Part shown: positions 36,303 to 44,621 of the stretch, one piece after another
How the letters are laid out: each line of letters opens with the position of its first letter
Numbering within the stretch: position 1 is the first letter of the stretch
From: DATKYQ01 sp964640665
Lineage (GTDB): Bacteria; Myxococcota; B64-G9
NCBI GenBank assembly: GCA_964640665.1
Contig: CAZXHT010000024.1
Coordinates: 1 to 64,000 of the forward strand
Length of the DNA stretch: 64,000 nucleotides
Reading direction: 5' to 3'
Position numbers and translations under genes: made by a program
Notes under the pieces: generated by a model
Told to the model about the DNA's origin: nothing
The model's input: only the letters and a program-made list of their open reading frames with translations
Database searches by the model: none

Positions 36303-37643
36303 ATGTTCGACAGTCTGACAGACAAACTCGGCTCGACTTTCAAGCGCCTGAAAGGACACGGGAAACTCTCCGAGTCGAACATAAAGGACGCGCTTCGCGA
36401 GGTGCGACTTTCACTGCTCGAGGCCGACGTCAACTACCGGGTTGTCAAGGATTTCATCACGGCCGTCAAGAGCCGCGCCATGGGCAAGGAGGTTCTGGCC
36501 AGCCTCACCCCGGGACAGCAGTTTGTCAAGATCGTCAGCGACGAGTTGACCGCGCTGATGGGCGGCCAGGCGGCGGATCTCGATCTCGGCGGTCGACCCC
36601 CGGTGGTCATCATGCTGGCCGGCCTGCAGGGCTCGGGCAAAACCACCAGCGTTGGTAAGTTGGCTGTGCAACTAAAGTCACAAGGCCGCAGGCCCTATCT
36701 CGTCCCGGCCGACGTTTACCGCCCGGCGGCCATTGAGCAGCTTACCAAGCTAGCCGGTGATATTGATGTGCCCGTGCACCCGTCGACAACCGACGAAAAT
36801 CCGATAGCCATTTGCAACGCGGCGGTAGCCCATGCCGAGCGGCACAACCTGGATACCGTCATCCTGGACACGGCCGGCCGGCTGCATATCGACGAAGAGT
36901 TGATGGAAGAGCTGCGCATCATCAAGCGCGAGGTCCGCCCGCGGCAGATCCTGCTGGTGGCCGATGCCATGACCGGCCAGGACGCCGTCAATGTCGCCGA
37001 GAAATTCGATGCAGACCTGGGCATCGACGGCGTGGTGTTGACCAAGCTGGACGGCGATGCCCGAGGCGGCGCGGCGCTCTCCATCAAGGCCGTTTGCGGC
37101 AAGCCGATCCTCTTCGCGGGTACCGGCGAGAAGCTCGATGACCTGGACGTCTTCCACCCCGAGCGCATGGCCAGCCGCATCCTGGGCATGGGCGACATCC
37201 TCAGCCTGGTCGAACAGGCGCAGGATGCCTATGACCAGAAGAAGGCCGCCGAACTGCAACGCAAGTTCCGCAAGAACGAGTTCACCGTCGACGATTTCCG
37301 GGAGCACCTCAGGCAACTGCACAAGATGGGCTCGATCACAGACCTGATGGAAAAGATCCCCGGCATGAGCGGCATGCTGAACAAGATGCAGGGCGCCGCC
37401 CCCCCGGAGAAAGAGCTTTCGCGGATCGAGGCGATCATCGACTCGATGACGAAGAAAGAGAGAATAAACCACGCTATTCTGAACGGCAGCCGCCGCCGGC
37501 GCATCGCCATTGGCAGCGGCACGAGCGTGCAGGACGTCAACCAGTTTGTCAAACAGTACCTGCAGATGAAGAAGATGATGAAGAGAGTGAATCGTTTTGG
37601 AATGAAGTCAATGATGCGCGGCCTCATGGGAGGCGGTTTCTAA
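36303..37643 (+). CDS. ffh: Signal recognition particle protein
   Basis: 446 residues from the ATG at 36303 (AGAGG upstream; the frame is open further 5' but lacks homologous start sequence). NG domain: helical N part MFDSLTDKLGSTFKRL, P-loop AGLQGSGKTTSVGKLA, DTAGRLHIDEELM, TKLDGDARGGAALS. The Met-rich M domain ends with MKKMMKRVNRFGMKSMMRGL. It binds 4.5S RNA and delivers membrane proteins to FtsY. It opens the conserved ffh-rpsP-KH-rimM-trmD-rplS series. Confidence 0.97.
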   Translation: MFDSLTDKLGSTFKRLKGHGKLSESNIKDALREVRLSLLEADVNYRVVKDFITAVKSRAMGKEVLASLTPGQQFVKIVSDELTALMGGQAADLDLGGRPPVVIMLAGLQGSGKTTSVGKLAVQLKSQGRRPYLVPADVYRPAAIEQLTKLAGDIDVPVHPSTTDENPIAICNAAVAHAERHNLDTVILDTAGRLHIDEELMEELRIIKREVRPRQILLVADAMTGQDAVNVAEKFDADLGIDGVVLTKLDGDARGGAALSIKAVCGKPILFAGTGEKLDDLDVFHPERMASRILGMGDILSLVEQAQDAYDQKKAAELQRKFRKNEFTVDDFREHLRQLHKMGSITDLMEKIPGMSGMLNKMQGAAPPEKELSRIEAIIDSMTKKERINHAILNGSRRRRIAIGSGTSVQDVNQFVKQYLQMKKMMKRVNRFGMKSMMRGLMGGGF

Positions 37644-37678
37644 TGTCCAGCATAGCATAGCAGGAGAGGAAATAGATC

Positions 37679-37963
37679 ATGTCGGTAGCAATAAGGATGA
37701 GAAGGGCAGGCGGGAAGAAAAAGCCGTTTTTTCACGTCGTGGCCACTGATTCGCGCAACGCGCGCGACGGCAAGTTCATCGAGAAGCTGGGGCATTACAA
37801 CCCGGCGGCCAAGCCAACGGTCTTCAAGATCGACCATGAGCGCTTCGCCTACTGGTTGAGCGTTGGGGCCAAGGCAAGTCCCACCGTGACCCAACTTGTC
37901 GCCAGGTCCAAAACGGACACTGTCAAGGACGCCGAAGATGGAAAGCCCACACCGTCCGCGTGA
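37679..37963 (+). CDS. rpsP: 30S ribosomal protein S16
   Basis: 94 residues starting MSVAIRMRRAGGKKKPFFHVV after AGGAGAGG. It shows the S16 pattern ATDSRNARDGKFIEKLGHYNP and ERFAYWLSVGAKASPTV. It sits in the usual place after ffh, and its 3' end overlaps the KH-domain gene by 26 bp. Confidence 0.97.
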   Translation: MSVAIRMRRAGGKKKPFFHVVATDSRNARDGKFIEKLGHYNPAAKPTVFKIDHERFAYWLSVGAKASPTVTQLVARSKTDTVKDAEDGKPTPSA

Positions 37964-38192
37964 GCTTCTGAGTTTCATCGTCGGCGCCTTGGTGGACAAG
38001 GCCGAGGCCATCTCTATCGAGGAAGTTGTCGACGAGCACAGCCGGGTGTTCAAGCTGCGGGTCGATCAGGCCGACATCGGTCGAGTGATTGGCAAGGAGG
38101 GGCGCACCGCCAAGGCGATCCGCACGATCGTCGGAGTGGCCACGGCCCGCGACGGACAGAAGGCGAAGCTGGATATCGTTGACCCCGATTAA
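37938..38192 (+). CDS. khpA: KH-domain RNA-binding protein
   Basis: 84 residues. The ATG at 37938 has AAGGA eight bases upstream and overlaps rpsP. ELLSFIVGALVDKAEAISIEE is the typical KhpA opening, and the KH loop reads VIGKEGRTAKAIRTIV. It is a small RNA chaperone often encoded between rpsP and rimM. Confidence 0.93.
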   Translation: MESPHRPRELLSFIVGALVDKAEAISIEEVVDEHSRVFKLRVDQADIGRVIGKEGRTAKAIRTIVGVATARDGQKAKLDIVDPD

Positions 38193-38712
38193 AAACGAAT
38201 TACTGCAAGTAGCCAAGATCGCCCGCCCGCACGGACTGCGGGGAGAGGTGAAAGTCGTCGAGGAGCCGGGCGGTTCGGGAGCCTGGAGAGCCGTCGACGA
38301 GGTTTTTGTCGGCGATAGCCCCGGCACTGCCAGGTGCTTCAAGCTTTCAGGTGTGCGCGGAGCTGGAAAGTTTTTAATCATGTCGCTCGAGGGTGTGGAT
38401 GTTGTTGAGGGGGCACGCGAGTTAGCGGGTCTTGGGATCTTCGTGCGCCGCGATGACCTGCCGCCACCGGAGGAGGGCAGCTACTACGTCGATGATCTTC
38501 TGGGAATGCTGGTCGAGGACGAGACCGGGCGCAGCCTGGGAGTTTTGACAGAGATCTTCGACAACGGCGCGCACGATATATACGTGGTCAGGGGCGAAGC
38601 CGGGGAGATCATGTTGCCGATTATAGACGGCGTGGTCCAGTCGCTGGATGTGAACGACGGAACAATAGTGGTCAGGCCTCCAGCGGGGCTTCTTGATACG
38701 GACATAGATTGA
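38179..38712 (+). CDS. rimM: 16S rRNA processing protein RimM
   Basis: About 177 residues. The only reasonable start is the TTG at 38179, which overlaps the end of the KH gene by 14 bp; no ATG occurs before the core. Conserved features: VAKIARPHGLRGEVKV, the PRC-barrel segment EGSYYVDDLLGMLVEDETG, and GEIMLPIIDGVVQSLD. RimM assists maturation of the 30S head. Its stop nearly overlaps the trmD start region. Confidence 0.95.
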   Translation: MTPIKNELLQVAKIARPHGLRGEVKVVEEPGGSGAWRAVDEVFVGDSPGTARCFKLSGVRGAGKFLIMSLEGVDVVEGARELAGLGIFVRRDDLPPPEEGSYYVDDLLGMLVEDETGRSLGVLTEIFDNGAHDIYVVRGEAGEIMLPIIDGVVQSLDVNDGTIVVRPPAGLLDTDID

Positions 38713-38726
38713 AAATGGAAGCCGGC

Positions 38727-39479
38727 ATGTCGTCTATTGGGTTGCGCTGGAGCGTGTTGACGCTGTTTCCCGAGATGTTCACCTCGCTGCTCTCGGCCAG
38801 CCTGTTCGGCAAGGCCCGCGAGAAAGGTCTGATCGAGGTCGATCTTGTCGATTACCGGCGCGAAGCCTGCGGACGGCACAAGGTGGTGGACGACACACCC
38901 TTCGGCGGGGGGGCCGGGATGGTGATCAAGGTCGAGCCGGTGGCCCGGGCGCTGGCCGCGCTGCGCGAGGCCAACCCCGGCGCTCACGTCATCCTGCTCA
39001 CGCCCCAGGGCCGGCCGTTCGATCAACTGACGGCCAGGCGCCTTAGCGGCTTGGGGCACGTTGTGCTTGTGTGTGGACGCTACGAGGGTGTCGACGAGCG
39101 CATCCGCTCACTGGTCGCGGAGGAACTGAGCATCGGTGACTACGTGCTTTCAGGAGGCGAGGCGGCCGCCTGGGTCGTGATGGACGCCGTGACCAGGCTG
39201 GTTCCAGGCGTGGTGGGACAGCCGGAATCGGTCTTGAACGAGTCTCATGGCGATCAGGGCATGTTGGAGCACCCTCAGTATACCCGTCCCAGGGAGTTCG
39301 ACGGTATGCACGTACCCGAAGTGCTGTTTTCCGGCGATCACGGGGCGATCGCCGCCTGGCAGCGGCGCCAGGCCATCCTGAGAACCGCGCGCCTGCGGCC
39401 AGAGCTTCTCGATCGTATCGAGCTTTCCGAGGAGGAGCGTTCTTTATTGGAAGATTTGGGATTGACAGGCCGGTCGTGA
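38727..39479 (+). CDS. trmD: tRNA (guanine37-N1)-methyltransferase
   Basis: 250 residues from the ATG at 38727, which has GGAAG five bases upstream; the ATG at 38715 is an alternative. The SPOUT knot motifs LVCGRYEGVDERI and LSIGDYVLSGGEAAAWVVMD are present, as is LTLFPEMFTSLL at the start. It methylates G37 of tRNAs to prevent frameshifting. It stands in its usual place between rimM and rplS. Confidence 0.96.
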   Translation: MSSIGLRWSVLTLFPEMFTSLLSASLFGKAREKGLIEVDLVDYRREACGRHKVVDDTPFGGGAGMVIKVEPVARALAALREANPGAHVILLTPQGRPFDQLTARRLSGLGHVVLVCGRYEGVDERIRSLVAEELSIGDYVLSGGEAAAWVVMDAVTRLVPGVVGQPESVLNESHGDQGMLEHPQYTRPREFDGMHVPEVLFSGDHGAIAAWQRRQAILRTARLRPELLDRIELSEEERSLLEDLGLTGRS

Positions 39480-39526
39480 GATGCAATAAGAGCGCTGCCG
39501 GATGAGTTCGATCAAGGAGGCAGGTG

Positions 39527-39865
39527 ATGCGCAAGCTGGACTTCGTCGAGAAAGACTATCTCAAGGAGTCGGTTGATCCGTTCAAGATCGGCGACACCGT
39601 CAAGGTGCACTTCAGGATCCGCGAGGGAGCCAAGGAGCGCGTTCAGATTTTCCAGGGCGTCGTCATCAGGCGCCGTGGAGGCGGCGTGGACGAGAGCTTC
39701 ACCGTCAGGAAATATTCCTACGGTATTGGCGTGGAGCGGATGTTCCCACTGCATTCCCCGCGGGTCGAGAAGATAGAGGTGGTTCGCTCCGGGCGCGTCA
39801 GGCGCGCCAAGCTGTACTATCTGCGCAAGCTGAGAGGAAAAGCAGCCCGCTTGAAGGAAATCTGA
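39527..39865 (+). CDS. rplS: 50S ribosomal protein L19
   Basis: 112 residues from the ATG at 39527 (AAGGAGGCAGGTG upstream). It has the L19 sequence FKIGDTVKVHFRIREGAKERVQIFQGVVI and SYGIGVERMFPLHSPRVEKIEV. It lies at the subunit interface. It closes the conserved ribosomal cluster. Confidence 0.97.
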   Translation: MRKLDFVEKDYLKESVDPFKIGDTVKVHFRIREGAKERVQIFQGVVIRRRGGGVDESFTVRKYSYGIGVERMFPLHSPRVEKIEVVRSGRVRRAKLYYLRKLRGKAARLKEI

Positions 39866-39919
39866 GCGGAATTTCCCGATAAGTACGCTTGGTCAAGACC
39901 ACGACTGTGTGCGGGTACC

Positions 39920-42040
39920 ATGCTTTTTTCAGAGTTGGTTCTCCAGGGAGTGCGCAATTTTCAGCAAATGCACCGCATTCCTGTGGGGCCGGGGTTTTCC
40001 GTGTTCGTCGGTGCTCAGGGCGCCGGCAAGTCGACGACCATCGACGTGGTCGCCCATCTCCTCAATCCCAATCCCACCGAGCCGGCCACCGACAGGTTCA
40101 AAGGATCCGATGCCGGCCAGTGCCGCGCGGCGCTGCTGATCGACGATGACTCCGGGCAACGTTACCGGCTGGTACAGGATATCCTGCGCGGCAGCATGGC
40201 TCTTGCGCGCCTCGACCCGGCCACCTCGCAATTCGTTCCGGTCAGCAACTCACCCACCGAGGTGCGGCAATACCTGACCAGCCAAATACACCTGCCGCAT
40301 ATCGATGTTTTCGAAGAGATCTTTATCACTCGCCGGTCCTCTTTCCCCACAACCGCAGGCGAATCGACCGCGGAGGCGCTGGGGGTCGGCCTGCCGCCAA
40401 CGGTCGGCCTGCCGCCAACGGTCGGCAGGCCGCCCACGGCCGGGTTGGCGAGCGGGGGCGGTTCGAGTCACTTTCCCGGTTACCAGGGGGACGATTCGGG
40501 CGAGGAGGTCTTGCCCGACAATCCGGGCGAGTTGCGTTCACAGTTGGATGTTCTCCGGCATGATTTGGCAATGGCCAAGGAAGTTGACGACTTGCAGTTC
40601 AATCTGGATGGGCTGCAGAGCAAGCTGTTCAAAATGGAACAGAAGACCAAGGGCGTCAGTGAGGCTTCCTCCCGGGTCGAGAATCTTGAGGCCGAGTTGG
40701 GCCGTTTCGACAAGTTGGGTGAGCTTCCGGGCGATTTCGAGCGCCGCATTCGCGAGTTCGAGAAGTCGAAGGGAAAACTCGAGCGGGACAAGGCCCGTCT
40801 GAACGATGAGCAGGAAAAGTGGGACAAACGTGCCAACCAGGTCGCCCCCGGTCCGTTGACGCAGGATCGCAACTTCGTTCTGGGTCTTTCCCTGGGACTG
40901 GGTGCAATCGGCGTGGGTGTGCTCGGTTTCTTCCTCGAAGAATACTTACGCTACGTTGCATTGCTCGATATCGCGGGCTTCGGCCTGGCGCTGGTCGCCG
41001 CCATCCGGCACATCGACAAGAGCCAATCCGCCCAGAGAAGCCAGGCCCGCCTGGCGATGATCGACGAGCGGCGCGAGAAGTTACAACACCAGTTCGATCT
41101 TGAGTCGTCGATCGTCCGCAGCACGATGGCCCAACTCGAGGTAAGCGATCCGCAACAGATCATCGAGCAGTACGCCACGCGCAACAAGGTTGCCGGGGCG
41201 CTCGAAAAGGCCCGCCAGGACGTGGAGGCGCAGAAAAGCGATCCTGCTTTTTCCGAGACCGAATCGCAACAGGCACAACTGAGGGCAGAAATTGCCGAGC
41301 TGGAGGAAAAGCTGGCCGGAGCCGGCGGCCTGATGATGGGGCCCCGGGAGATGGAGCGCCGTATCGGCCTTATCGAGGACAAGCTTGCGCGCATCGAATC
41401 GGGAGCGCCGCCCGCGGGAGAGCAGGCCGATGGCTGGCTGGGAGGGGAAGATCCCATGCAGGTCACCGGCAATGACCCCTACGCCCTGGGAGTCGGCCTG
41501 CCGCCAGCAGGCGGCAGGCCGCCGGGCGCGAGCCTGCATAAGCCCGGCGGTCATGGTTTACCGCCCTCGCCCGCCTTGGAATCGTCCGGGTCACGGCCCG
41601 GTCCCGGTCCGTTCGATCACCTGATGAAGATGGCCGACGACTTGTTCCTGGTCGATCGCGAGCGGATCGAGTTGATGCTCGCGCCCCGGGCCGGCCAGTA
41701 CCTGTCCGCCTTCACCGCCCAGGCACGCCCCCAATTGTTGTTTGGTCCGGGCGGCCTGGTCGAGGTGGCTGACGGGACGGGCTCACGGACTGCTGTGACG
41801 ACATTGCCCGCCGCCGATCAGGATCTGGTTTATCTGGCCTTGAAGCTGGCAGTAATCGAGAACGCCTGCAAGCGTCAGCCGGTTCCGGTGTTCTTGGACG
41901 ATCCTTTCGGCGGTCTTCCCGCCGGGCTGCAGGACCTGCTGGGACGTGCCTTGGCCAATATCGGTTCGCTGACCCAGGTAGTGCTCTTCACTCGCGAGGC
42001 GGCCTGGGCGCAACACGCGGCTGCCTCTTTCCAGTTGTGA
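39920..42040 (+). CDS. YhaN/SMC-like ATPase with internal membrane hairpin
   Basis: 706 residues. Walker A GAQGAGKST is at about 32-40. A long coiled coil (about 195-305) leads to two hydrophobic helices (VLGLSLGLGAIGVGVLGFFL and YVALLDIAGFGLALVAAI, about 318-360), then a second coiled coil and the C-terminal half with LPAADQDLVYLALKLAVIEN (signature-like) and PVFLDDPFGG (Walker B). This split layout is that of SMC/RecF/YhaN ATPases, but a membrane insertion in the coiled coil is unusual. Two proline/glycine linkers (about 155-175 and 522-545) are encoded by GC-rich repeats. It sits between rplS and rnhB; the function is unknown. Confidence 0.75.
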   Translation: MLFSELVLQGVRNFQQMHRIPVGPGFSVFVGAQGAGKSTTIDVVAHLLNPNPTEPATDRFKGSDAGQCRAALLIDDDSGQRYRLVQDILRGSMALARLDPATSQFVPVSNSPTEVRQYLTSQIHLPHIDVFEEIFITRRSSFPTTAGESTAEALGVGLPPTVGLPPTVGRPPTAGLASGGGSSHFPGYQGDDSGEEVLPDNPGELRSQLDVLRHDLAMAKEVDDLQFNLDGLQSKLFKMEQKTKGVSEASSRVENLEAELGRFDKLGELPGDFERRIREFEKSKGKLERDKARLNDEQEKWDKRANQVAPGPLTQDRNFVLGLSLGLGAIGVGVLGFFLEEYLRYVALLDIAGFGLALVAAIRHIDKSQSAQRSQARLAMIDERREKLQHQFDLESSIVRSTMAQLEVSDPQQIIEQYATRNKVAGALEKARQDVEAQKSDPAFSETESQQAQLRAEIAELEEKLAGAGGLMMGPREMERRIGLIEDKLARIESGAPPAGEQADGWLGGEDPMQVTGNDPYALGVGLPPAGGRPPGASLHKPGGHGLPPSPALESSGSRPGPGPFDHLMKMADDLFLVDRERIELMLAPRAGQYLSAFTAQARPQLLFGPGGLVEVADGTGSRTAVTTLPAADQDLVYLALKLAVIENACKRQPVPVFLDDPFGGLPAGLQDLLGRALANIGSLTQVVLFTREAAWAQHAAASFQL
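40385..40438. repeat. 18-bp tandem repeat encoding VGLPPT units
   Basis: Three 18-bp units (40385-40402, 40403-40420, 40421-40438). The first two are identical (GTCGGCCTGCCGCCAACG) and the third carries the inverse-like GTCGGCAGGCCGCC. They encode VGLPPTVGLPPTVGRPPT in a linker of the ATPase. Confidence 0.85.
41494..41521. repeat. GC-rich perfect palindrome in coding sequence
   Basis: CGGCCTGCCGCC (41494-41505) and GGCGGCAGGCCG (41510-41521) are perfect inverted repeats with a 4-nt loop. The arms are the same motif as the tandem repeat at 40385-40438, over 1 kb upstream in the same gene. Confidence 0.85.
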
Positions 42041-42046
42041 GCCGAC

Positions 42047-42694
42047 GTGGTGCTGCCCGCCAAGGTGCCCGGGCTGCGGGGTATCGGCAGCCTCGAGAAG
42101 TGGGCCCGACGAGAGGGGTACGCGCTTGTCGCCGGCGTCGATGAGGCCGGGCGCGGGCCGCTGGCCGGCCCGGTGGTGGCCGCGGCGGTGGTGCTTGGTA
42201 TGGGGCACGGCATCGAGGGTCTGGACGATTCGAAGAAGCTCACGGCCCGCAGGCGTGAGAAACTGGCCGCCGGGATCTGCGCAAAAGCCTTGGGCTGGGG
42301 GTTGGGTATAATCGGTCCGGCCAGGATCGACGAAGTGAACATCCGCAATGCCAGCCTGGAGGCCATGTCTCGTTCATTGTCGCAGCTACTGGCCCAGGGG
42401 CTGCAGCCCGATCTGGTGCTGGTCGACGGGCGCGACCTGTTCGAGCTGCCGCCCCGCTCTCCGCTGCTGGTACAGCGGGCCTTCGTCGGGGCGGACGGCC
42501 TGTCCGAGGCCGTGGCAGCGGCGTCCATCGTGGCCAAGGTGTACCGGGACACATTGATGATCGAGTATCACGCCATGTGGCCGCAGTACCACTTCGAACG
42601 CCACAAGGGCTACCCGACCGCCGAGCACAGGCGGCTTCTGAAACTCCACGGCCCCTGCGAGATCCACCGGCGCAGCTTCAGGGGGGTGAAGTAG
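42047..42694 (+). CDS. rnhB: Ribonuclease HII
   Basis: 215 residues from a GTG. Catalytic acidic residues are in GVDEAGRGPLAGPVVAA, LDDSKKLTARRRE, LVDGRDLF and EAVAAASIVAKVYRD; the HKGYPTAEH motif is also present. It removes ribonucleotides and RNA primers from DNA. It starts 6 bp after the ATPase stop, so they are probably co-transcribed. It converges with yraN across only 13 bp. Confidence 0.96.
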   Translation: MVLPAKVPGLRGIGSLEKWARREGYALVAGVDEAGRGPLAGPVVAAAVVLGMGHGIEGLDDSKKLTARRREKLAAGICAKALGWGLGIIGPARIDEVNIRNASLEAMSRSLSQLLAQGLQPDLVLVDGRDLFELPPRSPLLVQRAFVGADGLSEAVAAASIVAKVYRDTLMIEYHAMWPQYHFERHKGYPTAEHRRLLKLHGPCEIHRRSFRGVK

Positions 42695-42707
42695 TTCATT
42701 CCATTGT

Positions 42708-43073
42708 TCAGCGTCCCGCCTCGAAGGCGTTTTTGTAAAGCTCTATCTCACCCTTGTCCGCCAGCACTGCGACTACGTCGAAACGAATCATGGTGTCTGT
42801 GATGTTGTGGTCCTGGCAGTAGGCCATGGCCGCGCGAACCACTTGGCGCTGCTTGCGGGGAGTAACCGTGGCGGCCGGGTGAACCTGGGCGGGGTCGCTG
42901 CGCGCGCGCACTTCCACGAAGACCAGCGTGTCGCCTTCGGTGGCCACGATGTCGAGTTCGCCGACCTTGTAGCGCACGTTGCGCTCCAGGATCTCATAGC
43001 CTTGCCCTGCGAGGTAGTCGCGGGCCTGGTCCTCGGCGGCGGCTCCCAGAATGTGGCGCGGATCGGAAGACAT
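42708..43073 (-). CDS. YraN/UPF0102 family endonuclease-like protein
   Basis: 121 residues from the ATG at 43073, 2 bp after the stop of the upstream zinc-ribbon gene. GAAAEDQARDYLAGQGYEIL and the nuclease-like core VGELDIVATEGDTLVFVEVRARSD (D...E-x-R) identify UPF0102, related to Holliday-junction resolvases. It is often found near rnhB, as here. The function is not established. Confidence 0.92.
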   Translation of the reverse strand: MSSDPRHILGAAAEDQARDYLAGQGYEILERNVRYKVGELDIVATEGDTLVFVEVRARSDPAQVHPAATVTPRKQRQVVRAAMAYCQDHNITDTMIRFDVVAVLADKGEIELYKNAFEAGR

Positions 43074-43075
43074 GG

Positions 43076-44527
43076 TTATTTCAGCTTGGTCTTGTCGTAG
43101 GGGCAGAACTTGGCACCCATCGGCAATAGACGCTTGCAGCTCGGGCATACCGGGGCCGAGGCTAGAGTGGGAGATGACGGACTGTAGATCGGCGTACGAT
43201 CGTAGGGGCAAAACTTCGCCTCGGCCGGGATGGCCTTGCCGCAGGTGGTGCAGAAGATCTTGTCTGGCTTGTCCGCGGACGTCTGTGCTGTCTGTTCTTC
43301 GGGTGCCAAGTCTTTACTGACCGGTACCGGAGCCAGCGGTTCGGGCACGGTCGGTTCTCCGCGGTAGGCCTCTTTAGCGCGTGTTCGGCGCTTCTTGCCG
43401 AGGATGACGGCCAGCAACACGAAGACGATCAGGGCACCGCCGCCGATCGCTGCCGGAAGCAGCCAGGATGGTAGTTGTGCCTCGACAGGCTGTTCCTGCG
43501 GCTCGATCCGCCGAACCTGAGCCGCGACATCCGGCTGCCCGGAGTCGACCGGTCCGGAATCATCCGCTTGGGGACCGGCGTCCGGGGTGTTCACTGCCAC
43601 GGCGGCGTCAGAACCGCCGTCAGCCGCGGGAGGCTTGGGGACGGCCGCGTGAACGGCAGCTCGGCGCTGAATCTCGATGGTTACCGACGCCTGCGCCCGG
43701 CCGGCCGAGAGCGCGATCTGGTAAGAACCGGCCACGGCATGACGATCGATTTTCAGACAACCGGTTGTGGTCAACTTGACGCCGGCAGGCTGCTTTCCCT
43801 TGCCCCAGCTCAGGCCGGTTGTAACCGGGCAGCCATGCTCGTCGATCGCCTCTATCTTAGGACAGAACTTCTCGCCCGTTTTCAGAACCGCCTTCTCGGG
43901 CGTCAATGCCAGGCGTACGGCCGGGCCGGGTGTCTCGCAGGGATCGTCCTTGGGGGCCGAGACCTTCTCGGCGGACACGGGCTTTTTAACCTCGGCTACT
44001 TTTACCGCATCCTTTATGCGCTTGTACATTCTCCTGGTGCGCCGGCTGTAGACACACAACGCTCCGGCCAAGTTACGCGAGAAGCGCGTCGTCTCACGGT
44101 ACTCGATCCGATCGCGGGACTTGATCCTGAAGGAGTACAAGCCGCTCTCGTATGACTTGGATTTCTCGGGCGTAGAGCAGGTTATCAGAAACAGCTTGTC
44201 CTTGAGCGTGCGCTCCTTGGGTTTGACGGCCTTGTTGTCTGACTGGCAGGCCACGCTCGAGAAAGATTTTCCTAAGTTCGGTTGGAAGAGCAGGTCGACG
44301 CCGCGGTCTTGTACCTTGAAGGTCAGCTTGCGCTTGTGCCGCCCGATCGAGCGGGGCGCCTGGCCGCAATGGGTGCCCCATTGATCGAGCGAGTAGACCG
44401 TCTCGGTATATTCCTCGGCGAAGGTTCCCGACATGTCGTCGCGAGCCCGGGCCTGCGGGACAAGCAAGAGCATGCCCGCAAGAGCCGCCGTGTATAGAAC
44501 CGAGAGGCGCGACAGGTGCACATTCAT
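43076..44527 (-). CDS. Exported single-pass membrane protein with cytoplasmic double zinc ribbon
   Basis: 483 residues. A signal peptide (LSVLYTAALAGMLLLVPQARA) precedes a Cys-containing extracytoplasmic region, an Ig-like segment (about 195-290) and an Ala/Pro/Asp-rich linker. One membrane helix follows (LLPAAIGGGALIVFVLLAVIL, about 358-380). The tail has two zinc ribbons: CTTCGKAIPAEAKFCPYD and CPSCKRLLPMGAKFCPYD. This architecture occurs in myxobacterial genomes; the role is unknown. yraN follows immediately. Confidence 0.7.
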   Translation of the reverse strand: MNVHLSRLSVLYTAALAGMLLLVPQARARDDMSGTFAEEYTETVYSLDQWGTHCGQAPRSIGRHKRKLTFKVQDRGVDLLFQPNLGKSFSSVACQSDNKAVKPKERTLKDKLFLITCSTPEKSKSYESGLYSFRIKSRDRIEYRETTRFSRNLAGALCVYSRRTRRMYKRIKDAVKVAEVKKPVSAEKVSAPKDDPCETPGPAVRLALTPEKAVLKTGEKFCPKIEAIDEHGCPVTTGLSWGKGKQPAGVKLTTTGCLKIDRHAVAGSYQIALSAGRAQASVTIEIQRRAAVHAAVPKPPAADGGSDAAVAVNTPDAGPQADDSGPVDSGQPDVAAQVRRIEPQEQPVEAQLPSWLLPAAIGGGALIVFVLLAVILGKKRRTRAKEAYRGEPTVPEPLAPVPVSKDLAPEEQTAQTSADKPDKIFCTTCGKAIPAEAKFCPYDRTPIYSPSSPTLASAPVCPSCKRLLPMGAKFCPYDKTKLK

Positions 44528-44621
44528 GCGGCCATTATGACAGCCGGCGTCGAGGTGTCAACTCCTGGTCGGGTTGATCGTCCGCGCCGCCTGGCCTACT
44601 ATCATCGGCCTGGGAGACGAC

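Noticed and set aside
40385..40438. CRISPR-like array
   Set aside because: The units are 18-bp direct tandem repeats in frame without spacers; they are coding linker repeats.
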